DNA of 12,952 nucleotides, from contig JAHDHM010000062.1 of assembly GCA_020631315.1 (NCBI GenBank), positions 1 through 12,952 of the forward strand, written 5' to 3'. A program made the position numbers and the translations under genes. Within the stretch, counting starts at the first letter, position 1; each line of letters opens with the position of its first letter. Shown piece by piece: positions 7,672-12,952 of this stretch. The DNA is from Acidimicrobiales bacterium (GTDB lineage: Bacteria; Actinomycetota; Acidimicrobiia; Acidimicrobiales; Poriferisodaliceae). The notes below the pieces were generated by a model that made no database searches, was not told the origin of the DNA, and saw only the letters and a list, made by a program, of their open reading frames with translations.

Positions 7672-7677
7672 TACCCT
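7672..7677 (+). promoter_or_regulatory. Likely -10 element of a leaderless promoter
   Basis: TACCCT (TANNNT pattern) ends 7 nt before the GTG at 7685. Transcription starting at the usual distance would begin at or next to the G of GTG. There is no well-placed Shine-Dalgarno, so a leaderless mRNA is likely. Confidence 0.5.
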
Positions 7678-7684
7678 GACCGCT

Positions 7685-8029
7685 GTGCCCAGGTCCGCCG
7701 CGAACATCACCGTGTGCCGAGGCGGTCGCTGCGGCGGCCGCAAGCACCCGCTGATGGACCACGAGGGCCAGCTCGACGCCTTCCGAGCCGCCGCCGACGC
7801 GCAGAACGGTGTCTCACTCACCGTGACCGACTGCCTGGCGTTGTGCAGTGCGTCGAACGTGATCGTCGTCCGGCACGGTCGTAGCCGTCAGTTCTTCGGA
7901 CGGGCCGCCAGCGACGAGGCGACCTCAGCGTTCACCGCGTGGATCGACGACGGCCTCGGGGAAACCGCACCCGACTCCGTGCAGACCTGGCGCATCGACC
8001 CCGCCCGAGAGTTCGAACAGGGCGACTGA
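7685..8029 (+). CDS. Thioredoxin-fold (2Fe-2S) ferredoxin-like protein
   Basis: A 114-residue protein when started at GTG 7685. It begins with ITVCRGGRCGGRKHP and later has DCLALCSASNVIVV. Cys11, Cys16, Cys50 and Cys54 give a C-x4-C / C-x33-C / C-x3-C pattern. This fits the thioredoxin-like [2Fe-2S] ferredoxin family, which carries out electron transfer or cluster-related roles in the cytoplasm. The first Cys pair is closer together than in classical members such as Aquifex ferredoxin, and an actinobacterial branch with VCRGCCCG at this place shows the same outer spacing. The frame is open further upstream to an ATG at 7583, but those residues are Arg-rich and unlike the family, so GTG 7685, preceded by a -10-like TACCCT, is preferred. 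It stands alone, convergent with the membrane-protein gene 15 nt downstream. Its electron partner is unknown. Confidence 0.75.
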   Translation: MPRSAANITVCRGGRCGGRKHPLMDHEGQLDAFRAAADAQNGVSLTVTDCLALCSASNVIVVRHGRSRQFFGRAASDEATSAFTAWIDDGLGETAPDSVQTWRIDPAREFEQGD

Positions 8030-8044
8030 GGGCCCGGTTGACTG

Positions 8045-8422
8045 CTACAGCAGGTCGACGACGTCGATCACGAGCATCACGGTGAGCAGGACGATGATCA
8101 CGGCGTTGAGCCCGATCACCGCGTTGCGCCAACGATGCTGCGAGGCCCAGAACCGGCGGATGCTGTAGACGTTGAAGCCGATCGCCACGAGGCCGATGAC
8201 GATGCCGACGCCAGGGCCGACACCCTGTGCCACGCCCAGAGCGGGCAGCAGCCACGGGAAGACGATGTAGGCCAGCAGGCAACGAACGCCCGACACCACG
8301 ATCGAGGTCGAGAACGTGCGCTCACGCTGCTCGTCCGCCGCGACCGCATCGACGACTGCTGCGTCGGCCGGATCACCGGCAGCGGTGGCGGCCTCGTGGG
8401 AGGGATTCGAGACCGACGTCAT
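8045..8422 (-). CDS. Small three-helix integral membrane protein, function unknown
   Basis: A 125-residue protein I do not recognise. The first 35 residues are acidic, Ala-rich and probably cytoplasmic or disordered. Three hydrophobic stretches follow, at about 38-60, 66-87 and 101-122. They are separated by a short Gly-rich turn (GVAQGVGPGVG) and a basic loop (SIRRFWASQHRWRN), which would place that loop in the cytoplasm. No catalytic motif is visible. It starts at ATG 8422, preceded on its strand by TAGACT nine bases upstream, so the transcript has a very short leader or none. It diverges from the acidic protein gene at 8455 and converges on the [2Fe-2S] protein gene. The reading frame is supported by the coherent helix pattern and by its fit between neighbours. 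Confidence 0.7.
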   Translation of the reverse strand: MTSVSNPSHEAATAAGDPADAAVVDAVAADEQRERTFSTSIVVSGVRCLLAYIVFPWLLPALGVAQGVGPGVGIVIGLVAIGFNVYSIRRFWASQHRWRNAVIGLNAVIIVLLTVMLVIDVVDLL

Positions 8423-8431
8423 GAAGTCCCG

Positions 8432-8437
8432 AGTCTA
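8432..8437 (-). promoter_or_regulatory. Likely -10 element of the membrane-protein gene
   Basis: TAGACT on the minus strand, nine bases before ATG 8422, fits TANNNT. The corresponding -35 position would fall at about 8455-8460, on the start codon of the divergent gene. Confidence 0.45.
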
Positions 8438-8442
8438 CGTCG

Positions 8443-8448
8443 TAGGGT
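8443..8448 (+). promoter_or_regulatory. Likely -10 element of a leaderless promoter (divergent gene)
   Basis: TAGGGT ends 6 nt before GTG 8455 and fits TANNNT. The -35 position would fall at about 8420-8425, on the start codon of the opposite gene. There is no usable Shine-Dalgarno between the -10 and the GTG. Confidence 0.5.
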
Positions 8449-8454
8449 CGTCCC

Positions 8455-8901
8455 GTGGCACCGGATCTGTTCGACCACGCCTTCGAGATCGCCCGCTCCA
8501 TGTCCGGCGATCTGGGCGCGCGGCTGCGCAGCCGCGCGCATCGGGCCGGCGTGAAGGTCTGGTTCGACACCGAGGAATCCCCACGCGTGCACTTCGAAGC
8601 CCAGGTGGTCGCTCGGCGTCACGTCGACGGCGGCGACGGCTTCGTCGTCGAGATCGGGCTGCACAGCGAGATGAAGGTCGAGTCCGCCAACGACGACGAA
8701 CTCCGACGCTGGCTCGACGACGAAGCCCGATGGCGCCCGCTGCTCGGTGACGAGGCGATCGCCGGGCCCTTCCTGGGTGCACCGAAGTGGCGTCGGGTCA
8801 GCGACGTCTGGTTCGACGTCGACGAGGACGACGACGAGCTGGCGATCGAGATCGGCAGCCGGCTGGCCGACTACGTCGAGGCGTTCGAGCCGCTGCTCTG
8901 A
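8455..8901 (+). CDS. Acidic protein of unknown function
   Basis: A 148-residue soluble protein that I cannot assign to a family. It opens with an amphipathic helix-like stretch (MAPDLFDHAFEIARSM). An apparent beta-rich core follows (VKVWFDTEESPRVHFEAQVV, then FVVEIGLHSEMKVES), with a charged middle segment rich in Trp, Asp and Arg (about 82-95). The end is strongly acidic (VDEDDDELAIEIGSRLADYVEAFEPLL). No signal peptide, membrane segment, zinc-binding cluster or nucleotide-binding motif is visible. The start is GTG 8455, 6 nt after a TAGGGT -10-like element, so it is probably leaderless. Its last 31 nt overlap the end of the convergent alpha/beta hydrolase gene. Codon use matches neighbours, so recent transfer is not indicated. 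Confidence 0.65.
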   Translation: MAPDLFDHAFEIARSMSGDLGARLRSRAHRAGVKVWFDTEESPRVHFEAQVVARRHVDGGDGFVVEIGLHSEMKVESANDDELRRWLDDEARWRPLLGDEAIAGPFLGAPKWRRVSDVWFDVDEDDDELAIEIGSRLADYVEAFEPLL

Positions 8902-9641
8902 ACCCGGCGGCCGATCGCCTCGTCGATCGCGTCGACCAGCTCCGGCCACTGCTCGTCCAACATGACGTCGTGCCCGGCGCCGGCGATGATGCGAGGGCGA
9001 CCGCCGTAGCGCTCGGCCAGTCGGTACTGGAGCTCGACCGGGAAGACCTTGTCCCTGCCGGCAGCGATCACCTCGACGGGTGACGTGACGCCGTCGGGCC
9101 GGGGGAGACGGACGATCATCGTGTTGATCACGAGCGCCGACTCGTTCTGGAGCCGCTCCGTGGTGCTGCGAACCACCTCAGCCGGGGTCTGCTCGGTGAA
9201 GAAGAGGTCTCGGACCAGTTCGTCGTCGCCGACCAGGTGCGAGTAGTCAGCGGTGAACGCCGCCTTCGCGACGAGACCGGGCATCTCGCGGCCCAGCGCG
9301 AGGTTCGGTCCGAGCACACCCTTGTCGGGGACGGACGCGACCAGCAGACCGAGGGCCGCGGTGTTGTCCTCGAGCCAGCGTTGCGTCAGGTAGCCGCCCA
9401 TGGAGTGCCCGACGACCACGAGCTCATCGGCGGACGCCCCCGACGACGCGACCGTGTCGTCGACCGCTGCGAGGTACGCGCCGACGGTCGACCAGTTGCG
9501 CCGCATGTCGCCCGGCCGATCGTGCCCCGGCAGGTCGAAGGTGTGGACCGTGTGGCCCCGCTCCCGCAGAGCCGGCGCGACGTGGTCCTCCCAGCACCAT
9601 GCGCCGTGCCAGGCACCGTGAACCATGACGATCTGAGCCAT
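8871..9641 (-). CDS. Alpha/beta-fold hydrolase
   Basis: A 256-residue alpha/beta hydrolase starting at ATG 9641. MVHGAWHGAWCWEDH near the N-terminus carries the His-Gly oxyanion motif. FDLPGHDRPG follows, the nucleophile elbow is GHSMGG with Ser80, AAGRDKVFP gives the likely acid Asp197, and GAGHDVML the catalytic His224. The set resembles small esterases and the plant methylesterase/hydroxynitrile lyase group, so it probably hydrolyses an ester or similar bond of a small molecule in the cytoplasm. The substrate cannot be inferred. An in-frame ATG 10 codons upstream (9671) exists, but the protein fold begins at MAQIVMVHG, so the shorter form is preferred. It lies 40 nt downstream of the acetyltransferase gene on the same strand and may be co-transcribed. 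Its 3' end overlaps the convergent acidic-protein gene by 31 nt. Confidence 0.85.
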   Translation of the reverse strand: MAQIVMVHGAWHGAWCWEDHVAPALRERGHTVHTFDLPGHDRPGDMRRNWSTVGAYLAAVDDTVASSGASADELVVVGHSMGGYLTQRWLEDNTAALGLLVASVPDKGVLGPNLALGREMPGLVAKAAFTADYSHLVGDDELVRDLFFTEQTPAEVVRSTTERLQNESALVINTMIVRLPRPDGVTSPVEVIAAGRDKVFPVELQYRLAERYGGRPRIIAGAGHDVMLDEQWPELVDAIDEAIGRRVQSSGSNAST

Positions 9642-9681
9642 CGGCCCAGCATCGCAGACCGGCGGTTGCACCGTGACGTGC

Positions 9682-10503
9682 TCAGGCCGTCGTGGGTCTC
9701 GTCCAGGTCACGTTCTCGTGCGACGGCTCGAATCCGTGTCGCTGCAGATTGCGGAGCGAGTCGCCTCCGGGAGCAGCATGGGTCCCGGCGAGTGTGCAGC
9801 CGGCGGCGGCTGCCACCGACAGACGGGCCCGGATCAGGGCCGACTGGACGCCACGCCGTCGATGCCGTGGCAGCGTCGACATCCCGCCGAGCACCGCGAC
9901 GTCGCCGATGATCGACAGCATGGCCACGCCGACGACGGCGCCGTGGAACGGATCACGCGCCAGCAGCAGCCCCGGCGACTGCGCCACGTGGGCGGCACGT
10001 GAGAACCGGTCGCTGGCAGCACGGCGTTCCGGCTCGAGATGACCCCAGCCCGCCGCCGTGGCCTCGAGCCACTCCTCGAGATCCGACTCGGACTCGACCG
10101 GTTCGACGTCGAACCTGACCTCGGCCGCGAGGTGCCGTTCGTCGAGAGGTTGCACGAGAGCGACGGCATCGACCTCGGCGTCGGACTCGAAGCCGTACTC
10201 GGCGAGAACCGGAGCGGTGTCGGGGTGGCTGAGCCCCGACACGTCGAACGACGCATCGACCCCGACGTCGGCCGAACGCTCGATCACGAACTGCAGCTCG
10301 TCAGGCCTCGGTGGCCGTTCGATCCCTCCGGCGAGCACTCGGTTCACGTACAGGCCAGGTCCCGTCAGCACCAGGTGCCCACCGGCCACCGGCGCAGCGA
10401 ACGCCGAGCCATCATGGCCGTCGGCGACGAGCGGCGCGACGAAGCCCGCCATGTCCGCAGCAACCGCCGCTTCCAACCGTCGCCCAGCGATCCCCGAGTC
10501 CAC
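9682..10503 (-). CDS. GNAT-family N-acetyltransferase
   Basis: A 273-residue protein whose C-terminal half (about 130-273) is a GNAT domain. A strand LLLARD...VVGVAML leads into VLGGMSTLPRHRRRGVQSALI, the acetyl-CoA pyrophosphate loop (R-R-x-G-x-x form). Then comes SLRNLQRHGFEPSHENVTWTR, the usual closing motif with the N...GF signature. The N-terminal half (about 1-125) shows a similar but weaker strand/helix order (FVIERSADVGVD...EYGFESDAEVDAVAL), so it may be a degenerate second GNAT lobe, as in two-domain acetyltransferases. The acceptor substrate is unknown. The start is GTG 10503; a CAGACT element 7 nt upstream resembles a weak -10, so it may be leaderless. The alpha/beta hydrolase follows 40 nt downstream on the same strand. 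Confidence 0.8.
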   Translation of the reverse strand: MDSGIAGRRLEAAVAADMAGFVAPLVADGHDGSAFAAPVAGGHLVLTGPGLYVNRVLAGGIERPPRPDELQFVIERSADVGVDASFDVSGLSHPDTAPVLAEYGFESDAEVDAVALVQPLDERHLAAEVRFDVEPVESESDLEEWLEATAAGWGHLEPERRAASDRFSRAAHVAQSPGLLLARDPFHGAVVGVAMLSIIGDVAVLGGMSTLPRHRRRGVQSALIRARLSVAAAAGCTLAGTHAAPGGDSLRNLQRHGFEPSHENVTWTRPTTA

Positions 10504-10513
10504 GACGGAGAGT

Positions 10514-10548
10514 CTGACGCACGACAGCGAGCGAGGGCGCCGCGTCAG
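10514..10548. repeat. Inverted repeat between folD and the acetyltransferase gene
   Basis: CTGACGC (10514-10520) and GCGTCAG (10542-10548) are perfect 7-bp inverted arms with a 21-nt spacer. The left arm overlaps the putative -10 of the acetyltransferase gene (10511-10516 on the opposite strand). It could be an operator or a hairpin after folD, but there is no T-run. The rest of the 100-nt gap (10504-10603) shows only a short direct repeat GGCTGTG. Confidence 0.3.
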
Positions 10549-10603
10549 CGTTTCGCAGTCGGCTGTGCCGGCTGTGAAAGGCGGAGAGCGACCGAAGGGA
10601 GCG

Positions 10604-11509
10604 TCAGCGACGCACTGCGCCCTGGAGGCGGGCGGCTTCGAGGGTGTTCTCGAGGAGGCAGGCGATGGTCATCGGCCCGGTACCGCCGGGCATCGGGGTG
10701 ATGGCGCCGGCGATGCCCTCGACGGCGTCGAAGTCCACGTCGCCCTGGATGCCGTCGGCCGTGCGGCTCACGCCGACGTCGACGACGGTGGCACCGGGCT
10801 TCACGTGCTCGGCGCCGATCATCTTGGCCACACCTGCGGCAGCGACGATGATGTCCGCGTCCTTGCACTCCGCGACCAGGTCGGCGGTGCGGGAGTGGGC
10901 GAGCGTGACGGTGGCGTCGGCGCCCTTCTGGCCGAGCAGCAGGACCTGTGGCAGACCGGTGAGGGTCGAACGACCGACGACGACGGCCTTCTTGCCCTTG
11001 GTCTCGATGCCATAGCCCTCGAGCAGGCGCATGACACCCTTCGGCGTGCACGGCGTGAGGCCTGGACGGCTCCGGACCAGGCGGCCCATCGAACGCTCGG
11101 TGAGGCCGTCGACGTCCTTCTCCGGCGGGATCAGATCGAGTACCGGCTCGGGGTCGAGACCGTCCGGAAGCGGTAGCTGCACGAGGATGCCGTGCACCGA
11201 CGGGTCGTCGACGAGGCGCTGGACGACCGCCTCGACCTCTTCCTGGGTGGCGTCGGCACCGAGTGTCTCGTTGCGCGACTGCATGCCGGCCTCGGCGGCC
11301 TTCTTGTGCTTGGAGTTGACGTACAGGTGCGACGGCTTGTCGTCGCCGACCAGCACCGTGGCCAGGCACACGGCGGGGTTGCCGAGGCGTTCGATCTCGG
11401 CGGCCAGGTTGGCCACCAGCTCGTTGCGGAGGCGGTTGCCGTTCATCTTGATCGCACCACCGGGGGTGCGATCGATGGGCTTGCCGTCGATCAGACGCTC
11501 GTCACTCAT
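10604..11509 (-). CDS. folD: Bifunctional methylene-THF dehydrogenase / methenyl-THF cyclohydrolase
   Basis: A 301-residue FolD. The enzyme oxidises 5,10-methylene-tetrahydrofolate with NAD(P)+ and hydrolyses the methenyl form to 10-formyl-tetrahydrofolate in the cytoplasm. Visible landmarks are YVNSK (Tyr63 and Lys67, the substrate-site Tyr and catalytic Lys), GILVQLPLP (Gln111), PEKDVDGL (Asp134), LTPCTPKG, the Rossmann turn VVGRSTLTGLP, and ITPMPGGTGPMT near the C-terminus. The GRSTLTGLP loop has Thr where many homologues have Val, which is a minor variation. About 15 extra residues precede the usual family start. ATG 11509 is chosen for the GAAGGA element 11 nt upstream. It is the last gene of an fhs-metF-folD operon, 34 nt after the reductase. 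The function is secure; NAD versus NADP use is not resolved. Confidence 0.95.
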   Translation of the reverse strand: MSDERLIDGKPIDRTPGGAIKMNGNRLRNELVANLAAEIERLGNPAVCLATVLVGDDKPSHLYVNSKHKKAAEAGMQSRNETLGADATQEEVEAVVQRLVDDPSVHGILVQLPLPDGLDPEPVLDLIPPEKDVDGLTERSMGRLVRSRPGLTPCTPKGVMRLLEGYGIETKGKKAVVVGRSTLTGLPQVLLLGQKGADATVTLAHSRTADLVAECKDADIIVAAAGVAKMIGAEHVKPGATVVDVGVSRTADGIQGDVDFDAVEGIAGAITPMPGGTGPMTIACLLENTLEAARLQGAVRR

Positions 11510-11543
11510 CGCCGTGTGGATCCTTCAGATGTTCGCTGTGCTG

Positions 11544-12422
11544 TTACAGGTTGCCCTGTCGCCACGCCTCGGTGGCTTCGACCTGGTTGAACGTGAACAT
11601 GTGCACACCCTCGACGCCGAGCTCGAGGTTGGCCTCGGACAGCGGGATGAGCAGGTCGTTGGGATCGTACGACGGCGACGTCAGCATCTTGGCGATGGCG
11701 GCCTTGTTCTTCTTGAAGTAGTTCAGCGACTGACCGATGCCGAGACGGGCGCCCATCGTGATGAGCTTGGTCTTGTCGACCACGCCCGAGATGCCGAGGT
11801 GCACCGGCAGGGTGAGCCCGGCCTCGCGCTCGGCACGGAGCCACGCCTCGATGGTCTCGGGGTCGAAGCACATCTGGGTGGAGGCCCAACCCGGCACGCC
11901 GGCCTCGTCGAGGAGACGCTGCTTGGTGTGGAGCGCCCAGTGGAGATCGTCGTTCGAGATGAACGAGTGCCCGTCGGGGTACGCCGTCACACCGATGGCG
12001 TCGAGACCGTGGTCGGTGTCGAGCAGGTCCGAGAGGAAGACGACGGCGTCGGGGTAGTCGCCGGGCTCCTCGGCATCACCGCCGACGATGAACACCTTCT
12101 TCACACCGACCTCGCGGCACCAGCCGGCGAGCTCCTTGGTGTGGATGCGGTCACGGACCATGCGAGCCGAGAGGTGCGGCACTGCGGCGAAACCGGCGCC
12201 GAGGAACTCCTCGGTCAGCCGCTGCGTCTCCTCGATGCCCTTGGCCGGCGAGCAGGTCACCGACACGGCAGCACCCGCGGGCAGATGCTCCTTCTGGGTC
12301 TGGAGGCTCTTGAGCGGGATGAGCTCGAAGGTGAAGTTCTCGGTGAGGGAGCGGCGGTGTGCCACGGCCTCGGCCGACTCGACGACCTCGTCGCCCTTGC
12401 CGAAGATCTTGGAGAGGACCAT
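11544..12422 (-). CDS. metF: Methylenetetrahydrofolate reductase (MetF family)
   Basis: A 292-residue protein of the usual bacterial MetF length. The family reduces 5,10-methylene- to 5-methyl-tetrahydrofolate with FAD and NAD(P)H. FTFELIP contains Glu33, equivalent to the catalytic Glu28 of E. coli MetF. VSVTCSPAKGIEETQRL, AAVPHLSARM and KVFIVGGDAEEPGDYP follow the barrel order, with the Asp of the GGD loop near FAD. STQMCFDPE corresponds to the folate-binding TQFFFD strand, here with Met-Cys in place of two Phe. The C-terminus (HMFTFNQVEATEAW) fits the last strand of the barrel. The sequence is diverged from enteric MetF, so a role in C1 catabolism rather than only methionine synthesis is possible. 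The start ATG 12422 has AAGGAG 6 nt upstream. It lies 14 nt after fhs and 34 nt before folD. Confidence 0.85.
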   Translation of the reverse strand: MVLSKIFGKGDEVVESAEAVAHRRSLTENFTFELIPLKSLQTQKEHLPAGAAVSVTCSPAKGIEETQRLTEEFLGAGFAAVPHLSARMVRDRIHTKELAGWCREVGVKKVFIVGGDAEEPGDYPDAVVFLSDLLDTDHGLDAIGVTAYPDGHSFISNDDLHWALHTKQRLLDEAGVPGWASTQMCFDPETIEAWLRAEREAGLTLPVHLGISGVVDKTKLITMGARLGIGQSLNYFKKNKAAIAKMLTSPSYDPNDLLIPLSEANLELGVEGVHMFTFNQVEATEAWRQGNL

Positions 12423-12428
12423 CGGATG

Positions 12429-12434
12429 CTCCTT
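12429..12434 (-). promoter_or_regulatory. Ribosome binding site of the metF-like gene
   Basis: AAGGAG on the minus strand, 6 nt before ATG 12422 and 2 nt after the fhs stop codon. It confirms the start and tight operon coupling. Confidence 0.75.
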
Positions 12435-12436
12435 GC

Positions 12437-12952
12437 TCAGCTGAGGCCGACGACGTTGCCGTCGGCGTCGATGTCGATGTGGTTGGCGGCGGGGTTCGCA
12501 CCCAGGCCGGGCATGGTGCGCATGTCACCGCAGATCGGGTAGACGAAGCCGGCACCGACCGAAGCACGGACCTCACGAACCGGGAGGGTCCAGCCGGTCG
12601 GGGCGCCCTTCAACTTGGCGTCGGAGCTGATCGACAGGTGGGTCTTGGCGATGCAGACCGGCAGGTTGTCGAACCCGGCCTTGGTGTAGGTGTCGAGCTG
12701 CTTGTCGGCCTGCGGCGTGTAGCTGACGCCGTCGGCGCCGTACACCTTGGTGGCCACGGCGTGGATCTTGTCCTTGAGCGAGGCCTCGGCGGGGTAGAGG
12801 AGCTCGAAGTTCGACTCTTCCTCGGCGGCTTCCTTGACCGCGGTGGCCAGCTCGGTGGCGCCACGGCCGCCGTCGGCGAAGTGGGTCGACACGGCAGCGC
12901 GTGCGCCGTACTCGGACGCGATCTCGTGGATGGCGGCGATGTCCTCGTCGTG
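12437..12952 (-). CDS. fhs: Formate-tetrahydrofolate ligase, C-terminal part (partial)
   Basis: The last 172 residues of formyltetrahydrofolate synthetase; the frame is open to the right edge of the window, so the start lies beyond it. The full enzyme is normally about 550 residues. Diagnostic stretches in order are THFADGGRGATELA, FELLYPAEASLKDKI, KVYGADGVSYTPQA, LPVCIAKTHLSIS, LKGAPTGWTLPVREV, GAGFVYPICGDMRTMPGLG and the family ending IDADGNVVGLS. It interconverts formate plus ATP and tetrahydrofolate with 10-formyl-tetrahydrofolate in the cytoplasm. With FolD two genes downstream it completes the path from methylene-tetrahydrofolate to formate, which can yield ATP in the oxidative direction. 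The ATP-binding N-terminal part cannot be judged here. Confidence 0.95.
   Translation of the reverse strand, partial: HDEDIAAIHEIASEYGARAAVSTHFADGGRGATELATAVKEAAEEESNFELLYPAEASLKDKIHAVATKVYGADGVSYTPQADKQLDTYTKAGFDNLPVCIAKTHLSISSDAKLKGAPTGWTLPVREVRASVGAGFVYPICGDMRTMPGLGANPAANHIDIDADGNVVGLS

Noticed and set aside
7583..7684. N-terminal extension of the [2Fe-2S] protein from ATG 7583
   Set aside because: The extra 34 residues are Arg-rich and unlike the family, and the GTG at 7685 sits at the right distance from a -10-like element.
11031..12542. A 503-codon open frame on the plus strand across folD, the metF-like gene and fhs
   Set aside because: It runs antisense to three well-supported genes, spans their junctions, and its translation has no domain features. 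It is a GC-bias shadow.
1..12952. tRNA, rRNA, CRISPR, insertion sequence or phage attachment signatures
   Set aside because: No array of spaced repeats, no transposase or integrase motif and no tRNA-like arm set was noticed. The spacers are all short and the genes have uniform composition.

Overview
The window is high-GC DNA with short spacers, Asp/Val/Ala-rich proteins, actinobacterial-type promoters (TANNNT directly before GTG starts) and a secreted protein with long Thr linkers. This suggests a free-living, probably marine or aquatic actinobacterium, with Acidimicrobiia (Ilumatobacter-like) as my best guess. That guess rests on style and gene content, not on a marker gene. No rRNA, tRNA, CRISPR array, insertion sequence or phage gene was seen.

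Left third (1-5797, all + strand): a compact catabolic operon. It contains the C-terminal part of a dimethylglycine/sarcosine dehydrogenase-like flavoprotein, a TetR-type regulator, a second complete enzyme of the same superfamily but a different subfamily, and an SsuD-like FMNH2-dependent alkanesulfonate monooxygenase. The first three genes are separated by 2 nt or overlap by 1 nt. The monooxygenase follows after 52 nt with its own strong ribosome binding site. The two GcvT-fused flavoproteins are expected to remove N-methyl groups from small methylated amines and, at least for the second, pass them to tetrahydrofolate. The desulfonating enzyme beside them hints that the natural substrate could be an N-methylated aminosulfonate; this is inference.

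Middle (5866-10503): unrelated small transcription units. They are a secreted GH26-like glycoside hydrolase with two Thr-linked copies of a Cys-bounded C-terminal module (- strand), a thioredoxin-fold [2Fe-2S] protein (+), a three-helix membrane protein (-), an unrecognised acidic protein (+), an alpha/beta hydrolase (-) and a GNAT acetyltransferase (-). Several starts look leaderless. The membrane-protein and acidic-protein genes diverge from a 32-bp spacer that seems to hold both -10 elements.

Right end (10604-12952, - strand): a one-carbon folate operon in the order fhs (C-terminal part, running off the window), a MetF-family methylenetetrahydrofolate reductase, and folD. FolD and Fhs would oxidise methylene-tetrahydrofolate to formate with ATP gain; MetF would divert it to methyl-tetrahydrofolate. 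Together the two ends form a plausible demethylation-to-C1-oxidation route, although they are separate transcription units.
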